A DNA stretch of 45,725 nucleotides from JADFRG01 sp964590515 (GCA_964590515.1 CAZPZD010000016.1:1-45725), one strand, 5' to 3'; positions 23,405 to 32,996 are shown, counted from the first letter of the stretch. The notes: generated from the sequence alone by a model not told the origin. Program-made: numbers and translations.

Positions 23405-24343
23405 ATGTCAGCGACAATTCACCGCGAGGCACGGCCGAGCTCAGTCCGGAGGTTGGCGCTGTGGGTGGCTCTCGTTTCATTGGCCGGCTGCACCCCACTC
23501 AAGTCTCCGGTCCCGGCCACTCCGGACCCCGCCACGCCATCCGGCTCGGCGGTCACCCCTGTGAGCCAAACCGCTTCGGCAACGCCCACGATCGCGGCCG
23601 CGACCAAAACGACCCAAGGCTGTGACCAGGCGGAAGGCGAAATCGAGGCTGGCACCTACCCTGCGGTGGCGGTGTCCGGCGATCTCCCGTTCCTGATCTA
23701 CCTCCCCCCGTGCTATCGGGAACTCAGCCAGACCTACCCGGTGGTCTACCTGCTGCATGGCTACCCGTACGACGAGCGGCACTGGCTGGATCTCGGAGCG
23801 GAGCAGATCGCCAACCAGGGGTTCTACAGAGGGAACTGGCCCCCGTTCCTGATGGTCATGCCCCTGCAACCTGAACCGCTCTTCCGGAACTCTGATGGTG
23901 GGCCGGGTTCGTACGAGACCGAAATGCTGGACGGCATTGTCTCTTATGTCGACAAGGCCTATCGCTCGGACCCCTCCCGCCGCGGGTTAGCCGGGGTCTC
24001 ACGCGGCGGGGTTTGGGCGCTCGAGATTGCCTTCCGCAACCCGGCCGAATTTCAGGCGGTGGCAGCGATCAGCCCTGCCCTGGCTGTGAACTCCGCCAGG
24101 CCTCCCTATGACCCTTTCGACATCGTGAGCACGGCCGAAAGGCTCCCTTCACAGATCCTGCTGCTTGCCGGGGAGCGGGACTGGGCTGAGGGTTCCACCG
24201 AGCGGCTCAGCTCAGTCCTAGAAGCAGGGGGATTCGAGCATAGCTTCCTGCTCGTGCCGGGGGACCACAGCGACCCGACCTGGGCCGAAGCGATGCCTCA
24301 AATCCTCGCCTTTTTCGCGTGGGCACTGGCCGGAGGACCCTGA
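23405..24343 (+). CDS. Secreted esterase lipoprotein (alpha/beta hydrolase, esterase D/Fes-like)
   Basis: 312 residues from ATG 23405. A signal segment (RRLALWVALVSLAGC) ends in a lipobox LAGC, and a Thr/Pro-rich linker of about 45 residues follows. The hydrolase part (from about residue 85) matches the putative-esterase family: FLIYLPPCY, VVYLLHGYP near the oxyanion hole, the nucleophile elbow GVSRGG, an acid in AGERDWAEG and the histidine in PGDHSDPTW. This family acts on ferric-siderophore, feruloyl or acetyl esters; the substrate cannot be told here. It is divergent from miaB and followed by the LysM gene on the same strand. Confidence 0.88.
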   Translation: MSATIHREARPSSVRRLALWVALVSLAGCTPLKSPVPATPDPATPSGSAVTPVSQTASATPTIAAATKTTQGCDQAEGEIEAGTYPAVAVSGDLPFLIYLPPCYRELSQTYPVVYLLHGYPYDERHWLDLGAEQIANQGFYRGNWPPFLMVMPLQPEPLFRNSDGGPGSYETEMLDGIVSYVDKAYRSDPSRRGLAGVSRGGVWALEIAFRNPAEFQAVAAISPALAVNSARPPYDPFDIVSTAERLPSQILLLAGERDWAEGSTERLSSVLEAGGFEHSFLLVPGDHSDPTWAEAMPQILAFFAWALAGGP

Positions 24344-24417
24344 TCGGGCTCGCCAGAGCCTCGGGAAGCGGATTCAGGTACAATGGCCGGCCTGGAGGGC
24401 GGGTTCCGCCCGTTCAA

Positions 24418-25113
24418 ATGCCCGAAGACGAGCGGTTGGCTTCGGATGTGATCATGGCCTACCGGCGCCGCCGGGAGCGGATGGTGCCATTTCTGCTCGG
24501 GGCGCTGGCAGTGGTCTTGCTGGTCGTCGGCCTGGTCCTGATCGTCATCTGGTTCACCGGCGACAACCCACCCCAACTCCCAGCCCTGCTTCAGGCGGAT
24601 ACCCCGACTCCCGAGCCGACTGACACGCCCAGTCCGCCCACCCAAACTCCGACCCCCACCCCCACCTCTGCACCGTCCGAAACGCCCACCCCGACCGGCC
24701 CGATCACCTATATCGTCGAGGAGGGCGATTCGCTCTTTTCGATCGCCGAGCAGTTTGGGGTGAGCATCGATGCTCTGATCTTTGCCAACAGCATCCTGGA
24801 TCCCAATAACATCGGGGTTGGAACTCAGCTCCTCATTCCCGATCCCAACGCCGAGCTGCCGACCGCCACCGCCCTGCCGGAGACTCTGATTCCGGGAAGC
24901 CGAATTGAGTACGTCGTGAAGACCGGCGACACTCTCCAGTCAATCGCAACCCAATTCAACAGCACAGTGGAGGCGATCGCCGACGCAAACGATCTCGATC
25001 CGACGGACGTGCTGTTCGTCGGACTGAGACTGCTCGTTCCGGTCAATATCGCTACCCCGGTCCCGACGAACACCCCCAGTCCGTTCACGCCGACTCCCAC
25101 TCCTCGGCCCTAA
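24418..25113 (+). CDS. Membrane-anchored double-LysM protein
   Basis: 231 residues from ATG 24418. A cytoplasmic Arg-rich head (YRRRRERM) is followed by one membrane helix (LLGALAVVLLVVGLVLIVIW). A Thr/Pro-rich linker leads to two LysM domains: ITYIVEEGDSLFSIAEQFG about 100-143, and IEYVVKTGDTLQSIATQFN about 163-206. A short Thr/Pro tail ends the protein. LysM binds GlcNAc-containing glycans, mostly peptidoglycan, so this probably tethers the membrane to the wall or a glycan layer. A TACAAT box at 24379-24384 may be its -10. Confidence 0.88.
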   Translation: MPEDERLASDVIMAYRRRRERMVPFLLGALAVVLLVVGLVLIVIWFTGDNPPQLPALLQADTPTPEPTDTPSPPTQTPTPTPTSAPSETPTPTGPITYIVEEGDSLFSIAEQFGVSIDALIFANSILDPNNIGVGTQLLIPDPNAELPTATALPETLIPGSRIEYVVKTGDTLQSIATQFNSTVEAIADANDLDPTDVLFVGLRLLVPVNIATPVPTNTPSPFTPTPTPRP

Positions 25114-25180
25114 TTGGATCGCCCGCCGGCGCTCCAAGGCGGTCTCCAACCGATCCACTCCCTATTGGCGGCAAGCCAGA

Positions 25181-25186
25181 TAGAAT
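25181..25186 (+). promoter_or_regulatory. -10 box for the MacAB-type exporter operon
   Basis: TAGAAT followed by CCG, the same nine bases seen upstream of the TPR and LCP genes. The predicted start near 25193 leaves an 11-nt leader that still contains AGGAG (25194-25198) before ATG 25204. Confidence 0.45.
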
Positions 25187-25203
25187 CCGAGTCAGGAGAC
25201 TGA

Positions 25204-26613
25204 ATGACTAGACGCTGGATAGTGATCGGTGGCGTAGTTGTAGTGATCGTGGCCGGCGTGATGCTGCTCGGTGGCGGCCGACGGGCACGGGCGCAAGCTG
25301 CCCAGACCGAACGGACCACCGAGGTGATGGAAGGGCCGCTGCAGATCTTCGTGACCGGTACCGGCAAGGTCGAGCCCGAGGCTCAAGCGGCTCTTTCCTT
25401 CAGAGTCGCTGGAACACTTGGGATTCTATCGGTGGAGGTTGGCCAGCGAGTTTCGGCCGGCCAGGTGCTGGCCGAGCTCGACCCTGCCTCGCTCGACCCC
25501 AGCCTGTTGGCGGGGGAGGCCGACCTGATAACGGCCCAGCAAGCGCTGGAGGATCTCTTGGAAGGTCCGACCGAGCAGCAGCTGGCCCAAGCCGAGTTAG
25601 CGGTCGCAACCGCGCGGGACAACCTGGTCGATGCGGAGTACCGCTGGAGCGTCCAACAGGAAGGTCGGCGAGCCTCCTCCTCGACTATCCGGGGCGCCGA
25701 GGCCGGGCTGGTGCTGGCCGAGCAGGAAGTGGATCAAGCCAAAGCAAACTACGATCAGTTCTCCGGACTGCCGTCGGACGATCCGGTCCGAGCACTGGCG
25801 CTCACGCAACTGGTGGCCGCCGAACAGGGTCGGGATGCCGCGCTGCGCAACTTGAATTGGCTCACTGGCCACCCGACCGAAATCCAGCAGTCGATGCTGG
25901 ATGCGGAGGTGCACAGCGCGACGGCCAACCTGGCCCAAGCCGAAAAGGACCTGGCCGAGCTGCGGGCCGGCCCGGACCGGCAAGCGGTCGCGGCCGCCGA
26001 CGCCCGGCTGCGGGCGGCTCAGGCGGTCGTCGATCAGGCTCGGCTGATTTCCCCTATCGATGGGACGGCGATGGCGATCAATCATCGACCGGGTGACAGC
26101 ATTGTCCCGGGCGAGGTGGAGATCGTGATCGCCGGGTTGAGCAAACTGCATGTGGACACGATGGTCGATGAGCTCGACATCGCTCTGCTAGATCTGGCCC
26201 AGGAAGTCGAGATCACCTTGGACGCCCTGCCGGGGCTGATTCTGAGCGGGGAGGTGGCCGGAATAGACCTGGTGCCGACTGCCGGCTCGGCCCAGTACCC
26301 GGTTCGGGTGGAGCTGGATGGCTCGGAATCGGGGGTTCGAGTAGGGATGACTGCCGCCCTCAGCATCCTGGTCGCCGAGCGGGACCGGGCGCTCCTGATC
26401 CCAAACTGGGCACTGGGTACCGATCCAGAGACCGGCAATGTGATTGTCACGGTGTACCAGGGGGATGCTCGCGAGGTGCGAGTGATTACCCTCGGCCTGC
26501 GCAACGAGAGTTTCAGCGAGGTCCTGTCCGGCCTCGAGCTGGGCGAGCTGGTCGGGATTACGATCGTGGAGACGCCAACCGGCGGGCCAGGGGGATTCTT
26601 TGGGCCAGGGTAA
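25204..26613 (+). CDS. Periplasmic adaptor (HlyD/MacA family) of an ABC exporter
   Basis: 469 residues with a start supported by AGGAG. An N-terminal membrane anchor (WIVIGGVVVVIVAGVMLLG) is followed by a biotinyl-lipoyl-like half motif (VEVGQRVSAGQVLAELDP) and a long Ala/Gln/Leu-rich coiled-coil hairpin (about 100-270). The second lipoyl half comes next (ISPIDGTAMAINHRPGDSI), then beta-barrel domains. The protein ends in a Gly-rich tail. In MacAB-type systems the adaptor links the permease to the exterior. The next gene overlaps by 14 bases, giving a three-gene exporter operon. Substrate unknown. Confidence 0.92.
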   Translation: MTRRWIVIGGVVVVIVAGVMLLGGGRRARAQAAQTERTTEVMEGPLQIFVTGTGKVEPEAQAALSFRVAGTLGILSVEVGQRVSAGQVLAELDPASLDPSLLAGEADLITAQQALEDLLEGPTEQQLAQAELAVATARDNLVDAEYRWSVQQEGRRASSSTIRGAEAGLVLAEQEVDQAKANYDQFSGLPSDDPVRALALTQLVAAEQGRDAALRNLNWLTGHPTEIQQSMLDAEVHSATANLAQAEKDLAELRAGPDRQAVAAADARLRAAQAVVDQARLISPIDGTAMAINHRPGDSIVPGEVEIVIAGLSKLHVDTMVDELDIALLDLAQEVEITLDALPGLILSGEVAGIDLVPTAGSAQYPVRVELDGSESGVRVGMTAALSILVAERDRALLIPNWALGTDPETGNVIVTVYQGDAREVRVITLGLRNESFSEVLSGLELGELVGITIVETPTGGPGGFFGPG

Positions 26614-27376
26614 CTCCAACCACAACGTTATCGAGATCGAGAATCTGACCCGGACCTATCGGCTTGGGAACATCGATGTCGAGGCGCTGCGGGGAGTCAC
26701 GTTTCGGGTGGAGCGGGGGGAACTGCTCTCAGTGATGGGCCCTTCGGGATCGGGTAAATCCACCCTGATGAACCTGCTGGGCTGTCTCGATCAACCGGAT
26801 GCCGGCAGCTATCACCTGGATGGTGAGGAAGTCGGCCAATTGGGAGACGACCAGCTGGCCGGAATCCGCAACCAGCGGATCGGTTTCATTTTCCAGACCT
26901 TCAACCTGCTAGCCCGGACGACCGCACTGGCCAATTGTGAGCTCCCCATGTTGTACGGGGGTGTTCCTCCCGGCGAGCGCAAGGAGCGGGCGAGGAAAGC
27001 CCTCGCCAAGGTTGGGCTGGCCGATCGGATGGACCATCATCCGAACGAACTCTCGGGCGGCCAGCAGCAGCGGGTTGCGATCGCCCGGGCGCTGGTCAAC
27101 GAACCAGCCATCATTCTGGCCGACGAGCCGACCGGCAACCTCGACAGCAAGTCTGGAATCGAAATCATGAGCATCTTGCAGTCCCTCAACCGGGAGGGGG
27201 GGATCACGGTGCTGATCGTCACTCACGATCCCTTCATTGCACGCCACACCCAGCGGGTGATTCGTCTACACGATGGGCGGATCGTCGTCGATGAGGCGGT
27301 GGCCCATCCGCTGCGGGCCGGGGAAGCGGAGCGGCCCTCGGAGCTCAGTTTAGAAGAGGAGGCTCGCCCCCGATGA
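26600..27376 (+). CDS. ABC transporter ATPase, MacB/LolD type
   Basis: 258 residues from TTG 26600 with GGGGGA just upstream; no other start codon precedes the conserved N-terminus (IEIENLTRTYRLG). Walker A is GPSGSGKST, the signature LSGGQQQRVAIARAL, Walker B IILADEPTGNLDS and the H-loop VTHD, all canonical. The GNLDS after Walker B is typical of the MacB/LolD/FtsE class. It energises the permease encoded next, whose ATG overlaps this stop in ATGA. Confidence 0.95.
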   Translation: MGQGNSNHNVIEIENLTRTYRLGNIDVEALRGVTFRVERGELLSVMGPSGSGKSTLMNLLGCLDQPDAGSYHLDGEEVGQLGDDQLAGIRNQRIGFIFQTFNLLARTTALANCELPMLYGGVPPGERKERARKALAKVGLADRMDHHPNELSGGQQQRVAIARALVNEPAIILADEPTGNLDSKSGIEIMSILQSLNREGGITVLIVTHDPFIARHTQRVIRLHDGRIVVDEAVAHPLRAGEAERPSELSLEEEARPR

Positions 27377-28623
27377 ACCTGCTCGAGACCGCACGCGTGG
27401 CATTGGGCGCACTCACTGCCAACAAATTGCGGGCGGCATTGACGATGCTGGGCATCATCATCGGGGTGGGAGCAGTGGTCACCCTGATGTCGGCCGGCAG
27501 CGCAGTCGAGGCCTACATCACGAATCAATTCCGGAGCATCGGCTCCAACTTGCTGTTCGTGGCGCCGGGGAGCTTTGATTCGCAGCGCGGGGGCGCGGCC
27601 TCCGCCGGGATCGGGGGCAAAGGCCTGACCAATGGAGACGCCGCTGCGCTGCTGGATCCCCTTTTGGCGCCCGACGTGCTGGCGGTTGGGTTGGAGCTAA
27701 CCGGCTCAGCCGTGGTCGACTACCGGGGGGAAAGCCGGATTCTGTCGATTTCCGGGGTCGGGCCGAATTACGCCGATCTGCGCAACGCCGATCTGAGCGC
27801 CGGCCGATTCTTGGATGAAGGGGACCAGGTGGCCGAGTCGCGGGTGGCAGTCATCGGACCTTTGGTCGTGGACGAGCTCTTCCCGGAGAATGCGCTGCCG
27901 ATCGGGGAGCAGATTCGGCTGGACGACATCCTTTTCCGGGTGGTTGGGGTTTTGGAATCCCGGGGTGGATCGGCCTTCGCCAATGAGGACAACATCGTCT
28001 ACATACCGCTGTCGACTGCCCAGACCCGGGTCTTTCCCTCCCGTGGGCGACGGGGGGATTTCCATATTTCGCTGATCTACGTTCAAGCGGTCACTGAGGA
28101 ACGAAGCGCGGCCGCTGAACAACAAGTCGAGCAGATCCTACGCCAGCGGCACGAAGTTCAGCCCGGAGACGAGGATGACTTCACGGTAATCAGCCAGGCC
28201 GAAATCCTGGCTTCCGCCGCAGGTGTACTGGGGGTCGTAACCATCTTCCTGGGAGCCATCGCGGCCATCTCCCTGCTGGTCGGTGGGATCGGGATCATGA
28301 ACATCATGTTGGTTTCGGTCACGGAGCGGACCCGCGAGATCGGGCTGCGCAAGGCCGTCGGCGCCCGCCGGCGGGACATCCTTTTGCAGTTCCTGTTGGA
28401 AAGTGTGGTCCTGGCGGTCGCTGGCGGATTGCTGGGAGTCGCTTTGGGAGGCTTGGGGACCTGGGGGATTGGCCAGGCCGCGAGTGACCTGGCTCCCAAC
28501 CTCTCGCTCCAGGCAGTCGTGCTGGCGACCAGCTTCTCCGGCCTGGTCGGGCTCTTCTTCGGGATCTACCCGGCCACCCGGGCCGCGAGCCTCAACCCGA
28601 TCGACGCGCTGCGCTACGAGTAA
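27373..28623 (+). CDS. ABC transporter permease, MacB family
   Basis: 416 residues. The first membrane helix follows an N-terminal TARVALGALTANKLRAALTM element, then a large extracytoplasmic MacB_PCD domain (about 50-270). Three C-terminal helices form the FtsX domain (ITIFLGAIAAISLLVGGIGI region, LVSVTERTREIGLRKAVGA, and LLGVALGG). The ERTREIGLRKA box is the hallmark of this family. Such transporters work as dimers by mechanotransmission, exporting peptides, lipids or antibiotics rather than importing. The gene ends 16 bp from a convergent oxidase gene. Confidence 0.94.
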   Translation: MNLLETARVALGALTANKLRAALTMLGIIIGVGAVVTLMSAGSAVEAYITNQFRSIGSNLLFVAPGSFDSQRGGAASAGIGGKGLTNGDAAALLDPLLAPDVLAVGLELTGSAVVDYRGESRILSISGVGPNYADLRNADLSAGRFLDEGDQVAESRVAVIGPLVVDELFPENALPIGEQIRLDDILFRVVGVLESRGGSAFANEDNIVYIPLSTAQTRVFPSRGRRGDFHISLIYVQAVTEERSAAAEQQVEQILRQRHEVQPGDEDDFTVISQAEILASAAGVLGVVTIFLGAIAAISLLVGGIGIMNIMLVSVTERTREIGLRKAVGARRRDILLQFLLESVVLAVAGGLLGVALGGLGTWGIGQAASDLAPNLSLQAVVLATSFSGLVGLFFGIYPATRAASLNPIDALRYE

Positions 28624-28639
28624 GGGCGCATCCCACGGC

Positions 28640-29815
28640 TCAACCGGCAATACTGTATTCGTAACGGCCGCGAACGGGGTCGTCTTCTTGAAACCGGCCC
28701 TGGCGGAATAATCGGCGATCCATGCCTTTCGTAGATTGGCCAGCAATCATGTCCGCCACCATCAGCCCCACGGCCGGACCAAGCTTGAAGCCATGGCCGC
28801 TGAATCCCGAGCAGATGTAGAAACCGCTTCCCTCGATCAGTTCGTCGATGACCGGATGCCAATCGGGCGTGATGGCGTACAGCCCAGCGTAGCCGGAGGC
28901 GCTGGCGCTCTGCTCCATGGCAGGGTAGCGCCGGACCAACCGATCCCCCGCATCGGCCACGAAATCCAACCCCACTCTTTCGTTGTATGAATCGGGATCG
29001 ACTACATGATGCAATTCGGATGGATCGAGCAGCCCTACCAGCGTCAGGCCCCCCGTCTCTGGCCGCCAATAGCTGGCGGTTGTGAAGTCGGCGACCACCG
29101 GGTGTTCGTCGGTGTGGCCGGCCGGCCGTCGAAAGAATGCCACCTGCACCCGACAGGAATTTATCGGAACCTCGACGCCAGCCCAGCGCGCGACCCGTGC
29201 CCCCCACGGACCGGCACAATTGACGACGACCGGGGCGTCGAATGTCCCGCCCGAGGTGGTCACCCCTCGAACCTTCCCCGATCGCAGCTTTAGGCCATTG
29301 ACCTCGGTGTCCAGAAAGAATTGGGCGCCCTTGGCTTGGGCCGCTTTGGCGTAGCTCCCGTTGGTGAGGTTCGGGTCGGCGTACCCCGAATCGGGTTCGT
29401 AAGCCGCGGCGACCAGATCGTTCGTCTTCAGGAAGGACCACCGTCGTCTGACTTCTGCCTCAGAGAGGATGTCGGTCTTGATGCCCACCTTCTGCTGAAT
29501 GGCGACATTGGCCCGCAGTCCCTCCACGTCCTTCTCGGCGGTAAGGACCAGGAAGCCGGCGCGGCGGAAGCCGGCTTCGCCGCCCACAACCTCGCCGAAA
29601 TTCTGGAAGACCCGCAAGCTGTGCAGCGCCATCCGGGCCGTGATCTCGTTCGAGTAGTGCTGGCGGATGATGGCGGAGGACTTCCCGGTGGACCCGGCTC
29701 CCAGCCCGCGTTTGTCAAACACACCGACTTTCATCCCACGACCCGCGAGCTGAAAGGCTGAGCTGCAGCCCATGATCCCAGCTCCAATAACGATCACGTC
29801 GAATCCCTGAGGCAT
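28640..29815 (-). CDS. FAD-dependent amine/amino-acid oxidase (DAO/sarcosine oxidase family)
   Basis: 391 residues from ATG 29815, chosen for GGAGG 5 nt upstream. The N-terminal Rossmann motif VIVIGAGIMGCSSAF binds FAD and is followed by an acidic residue at the end of beta-2 (GVFDKRG). Further family features are STGKSSAIIRQHY, VVVNCAGPWG and the C-terminal GFSGHGFKLGPAVG. Members oxidise N-methyl- or D-amino acids such as sarcosine or glycine; the exact substrate is not readable. No electron-transfer partner or aminomethyltransferase gene is adjacent. The 139 bp before uvrA hold no strong promoter. Confidence 0.9.
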   Translation of the reverse strand: MPQGFDVIVIGAGIMGCSSAFQLAGRGMKVGVFDKRGLGAGSTGKSSAIIRQHYSNEITARMALHSLRVFQNFGEVVGGEAGFRRAGFLVLTAEKDVEGLRANVAIQQKVGIKTDILSEAEVRRRWSFLKTNDLVAAAYEPDSGYADPNLTNGSYAKAAQAKGAQFFLDTEVNGLKLRSGKVRGVTTSGGTFDAPVVVNCAGPWGARVARWAGVEVPINSCRVQVAFFRRPAGHTDEHPVVADFTTASYWRPETGGLTLVGLLDPSELHHVVDPDSYNERVGLDFVADAGDRLVRRYPAMEQSASASGYAGLYAITPDWHPVIDELIEGSGFYICSGFSGHGFKLGPAVGLMVADMIAGQSTKGMDRRLFRQGRFQEDDPVRGRYEYSIAG

Positions 29816-29954
29816 GCCTTCCTCCAGGTTACCCATCCACTCTACGGGAGGAACTGTCCAGGTGTAAAGCGGCCGTGACCCTTGGAGGATCAGCGGCGGC
29901 GAATTCGATGACTTTCGACCAACGACGTGCGGGGTTTCGGGCCGTCCGAGCGGG

Positions 29955-32831
29955 TTAGGCCTTGGCCAGGTGCGGCTTGAGGTATTGGCCGGTGTAAGAG
30001 GCCTTGACCCGGCTGATGCGCTCCGGAGTGCCTTCGGCAATCAGTCGGCCGCCGCGGTCGCCCCCCTCCGGTCCCAGATCGATCACCCAATCGGCCACCT
30101 TGATGATGTCGGGGTGGTGTTCGATGATCAGGACCGTGTTGTCCTGATCCACCAGCTTCTGCAGCACTTCGATCAGCTTGTGGACATCGGCTGCATGCAG
30201 ACCGACCGAGGGCTCGTCCAGCACGTAGACGGTGTGGCCGGGACCCCGCTTGGAAAGCTCCCGCGAGAGCTTTACTCGCTGGGCTTCGCCGCCGGAGAGA
30301 GTCGTGGCCGGCTGTCCGATCTTAAGATAACCCAGGCCCACATCGCGCAGGGTCTCGATCTTGCGCAGCATCGCAGGGAAGGCGGCGAAGAATCCGGCGC
30401 CCTCGTCGACAGTCATATCCAGTACTTCGGCGATGGACTTTTCTTTGAAGCGCACCTGCAGGGTCTCCCGGTTGAAGCGGGCACCGTTGCAGACCTCGCA
30501 TGGGACATACACATCCGGCAGAAACTGCATCTCGATCCGCAGCTGCCCCTGACCCTGGCACGCCTCACAGCGGCCGCCATGGACGTTGAAGGAGAAGCGC
30601 CCGGGTTTGTAGCCGCGGACCTTGGACTCGGGCAGCTCGGCGAACAGCTGTCGGATGTGGTCAAACAAACCGGTGTAGGTGCCCGGATTGGACCGGGGGG
30701 TGCGGCCGATCGGGCTCTGATCGATATTGATCACCTTGTCGATGTGCTCGATGCCCTCCAGCGCGTCGTGTTCGCCCGGCAGTTCGCGCGAACCGTGCAG
30801 CTTGCGGGCGAGGGCCTTGTACAAGACTTCCACCATCAGGGTCGACTTGCCCGACCCTGAAACCCCCGTAATGCAGACAAACTTCCCTAGCGGAACATCG
30901 ACGGTGAGATCCGCAAGGTTATTCTCGCGGGCTCCTCGGACCCGCAACACCCTCCCGTTCCCGGGCCGTCTAGTTTTTGGGATCTCGATCCGCAGCTTTC
31001 CGGCCAGGAACCGGCCCGTGACCGAGGCTCGATTGTGGGAGACCTCATCGATGGTCCCTTCGGCGACCACCCGGCCACCGGCTTCGCCCGCCCCCGGCCC
31101 GAGATCGATCAACCAGTCTGCCGCGCGGATGGTGGATTCATCGTGTTCGACGACGATCACGGTGTTGCCCAGATCACGTATGCCTTCGAGGGTCCGAATC
31201 AGGCGGGAGTTGTCGCGCGGGTGCAGCCCGATCGACGGCTCGTCCAATACATAGAGCACGCCCATCAAGCGCGAGCCAATCTGAGTGGCCAATCGGATGC
31301 GCTGGGCTTCACCGCCGGAGAGGGTGGCCGCCGACCGATCCAGGGTCAGATAGTCGAGCCCGACGTCCACCAGGAAACCCAGCCGGTCGCGAATTTCCTT
31401 GAGCACCCGCTCGGCAATCTTGCGCTGTCGGGAGCTCAGCGGCCCGCGAGGGCTCTGGAGCTTCTCGACCAATTCCAGCGTCCGCGCCACCGGCAGCCTG
31501 GCCAGGTCTACGATGTTCAGGTCATCGATGGTGACCGCCAGGGCCTCTGGCCGAAGCCGCTTGCCTCGGCAGGCGGGGCAGGGCCGCTCGGACATATATT
31601 CCTGGATCCTGCCCCGAATGAACTCGGACTGGGTCTCTTGATAGCGGCGCTCCAAATTGCCGATCACACCCTCATAGGCCGTGCGGAAGGTGGCCTGGCG
31701 ACCGTCGCGGCTGGAATAGTGGACCGGCACCTTCTCGCCGTCGGTCCCATAGAGAATCAAGTCCAACTTCTCGCGAGGGACCTCGTTGACCGGTGACTCC
31801 AGACTGATCCGGTAGTGCTTGGCGACCGCCTCGGCCATTTGCCAGTAATACCCTTTGTGTTCGCGGGTCTGATTCGCCCATTCCATGGCCACAATGGCTC
31901 CCTCGGTGAGGGAGAGTGAGCGATCCGGGATAATTCGGTCGGGGTCGATCTCGAGTTTGCTCCCCAGGCCCTGGCACTCCGGGCACGCGCCATGCGGAGT
32001 GTTGAAGGAGAAAGTACGCGGCTCAATCTCGGCCAGGCTCGTCCCATGTTCGGGGCAGGCCAATTGCTCGGAAAATGGGATGTCCTGCGGCGGGTCGGCA
32101 CTCAGGTTCGATATCAAGATCGCCGATTCACCCCAGCGCAACGCAGTCTCGACCGAGTCCGTCAGCCGGGTCCGAAATGAACCATCGGGTTCCTTGGGAA
32201 TGACCAGCCGGTCGACCACGGCCTCGATGTTATGGATCTTGTACCGATCGAGCTGGATTTCCTGCTCAACCTCGCGTACGGCGCCATCCACCCGGGCCCG
32301 GACGAAACCAGAGCGCTTGAGTTCATCGAGCACTGCCAGGTGAGTCCCCTTCCGCCCACGAACCAAGGGGGCCAGAACCAAAAGCCGGGTCCCGGCCGGC
32401 ATTCCTTCGATAGTGTCTACGATCTCCTGGGCCGATTGCTGGCGCACCTCTCGTCCGCAGATCGGACAGTGGGGAAGACCGACCCGGGCATAGAGCAAGC
32501 GGAGGTAGTCGTAGACCTCGGTCACCGTGCCGACGGTCGAGCGCGGGTTGTGGGTGACCCCCTTCTGATCGATGGAGACCGCCGGCGAGAGGCCTTCGAT
32601 GTAGTCGACGTCCGGCTTGTCGAGCTGTCCGAGAAACTGGCGGGCATAGGCGGAGAGCGACTCGACATACCGCCGCTGCCCCTCGGCGAAGATCGTGTCG
32701 AAGGCCAGCGAGGACTTCCCTGACCCCGAGATCCCGGAGATGACTACCAGCTTGTCCCGCGGAATGTCGACCGACAGATTTTTAAGGTTGTGCTCGCGGG
32801 CGCCGACGACCTTGATGAATTCCTGAGGCAT
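29955..32831 (-). CDS. uvrA: Excinuclease ABC subunit A
   Basis: 958 residues from ATG 32831 (MPQEFIKVVGAREHNL); TTG 32858 would add nine residues and lies 11 nt after a TATAAT. Two ABC ATPase modules are seen, with Walker A GISGSGKSS and GVSGSGKST. Signatures are TLSGGEAQRIRLATQ and TLSGGEAQRVKLSRE, and Walker B motifs are VLDEPSIGLH and VLDEPSVGLH. Zinc-binding sites are CPEH...CPECQG and CEACQG...CEVCNG; the first pair of the former uses histidine in place of a cysteine. UvrA recognises bulky DNA lesions and loads UvrB. Confidence 0.97.
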   Translation of the reverse strand: MPQEFIKVVGAREHNLKNLSVDIPRDKLVVISGISGSGKSSLAFDTIFAEGQRRYVESLSAYARQFLGQLDKPDVDYIEGLSPAVSIDQKGVTHNPRSTVGTVTEVYDYLRLLYARVGLPHCPICGREVRQQSAQEIVDTIEGMPAGTRLLVLAPLVRGRKGTHLAVLDELKRSGFVRARVDGAVREVEQEIQLDRYKIHNIEAVVDRLVIPKEPDGSFRTRLTDSVETALRWGESAILISNLSADPPQDIPFSEQLACPEHGTSLAEIEPRTFSFNTPHGACPECQGLGSKLEIDPDRIIPDRSLSLTEGAIVAMEWANQTREHKGYYWQMAEAVAKHYRISLESPVNEVPREKLDLILYGTDGEKVPVHYSSRDGRQATFRTAYEGVIGNLERRYQETQSEFIRGRIQEYMSERPCPACRGKRLRPEALAVTIDDLNIVDLARLPVARTLELVEKLQSPRGPLSSRQRKIAERVLKEIRDRLGFLVDVGLDYLTLDRSAATLSGGEAQRIRLATQIGSRLMGVLYVLDEPSIGLHPRDNSRLIRTLEGIRDLGNTVIVVEHDESTIRAADWLIDLGPGAGEAGGRVVAEGTIDEVSHNRASVTGRFLAGKLRIEIPKTRRPGNGRVLRVRGARENNLADLTVDVPLGKFVCITGVSGSGKSTLMVEVLYKALARKLHGSRELPGEHDALEGIEHIDKVINIDQSPIGRTPRSNPGTYTGLFDHIRQLFAELPESKVRGYKPGRFSFNVHGGRCEACQGQGQLRIEMQFLPDVYVPCEVCNGARFNRETLQVRFKEKSIAEVLDMTVDEGAGFFAAFPAMLRKIETLRDVGLGYLKIGQPATTLSGGEAQRVKLSRELSKRGPGHTVYVLDEPSVGLHAADVHKLIEVLQKLVDQDNTVLIIEHHPDIIKVADWVIDLGPEGGDRGGRLIAEGTPERISRVKASYTGQYLKPHLAKA

Positions 32832-32869
32832 TCGTAGACCAGCTGTTCTATTCGGCAAGGCGAAGACGG

Positions 32870-32878
32870 ATTATATCA
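32870..32878 (-). promoter_or_regulatory. Extended -10 promoter for uvrA
   Basis: Minus-strand TGATATAAT is a perfect extended -10 (TGn plus TATAAT), followed by CCG. The predicted start is near 32862, only about 4 nt before TTG 32858 and about 30 nt before ATG 32831. No LexA-like box is evident. Confidence 0.55.
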
Positions 32879-32962
32879 GAGCGAGGCTGGCGGCTGATTC
32901 GCGCTTGTTGCGGAAGAGTTCAGGGAGTGGGGAGGGCGGAGATTGAACGGCCCTCTGAGGGG

Positions 32963-32991
32963 CCGGGGCCGGGCGATCCGACCGGCCCCGG
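32963..32991 (-). terminator. GC-rich hairpin after the zinc-ribbon gene
   Basis: CCGGGGCCGG (32963-32972) and CCGGCCCCGG (32982-32991) form a perfect 10-bp stem with a 9-nt loop. It lies 6 bp downstream of the minus-strand stop at 32997. A T-run is lacking, so termination is probable from position but not certain. Confidence 0.45.
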
Positions 32992-32996
32992 GCTGA

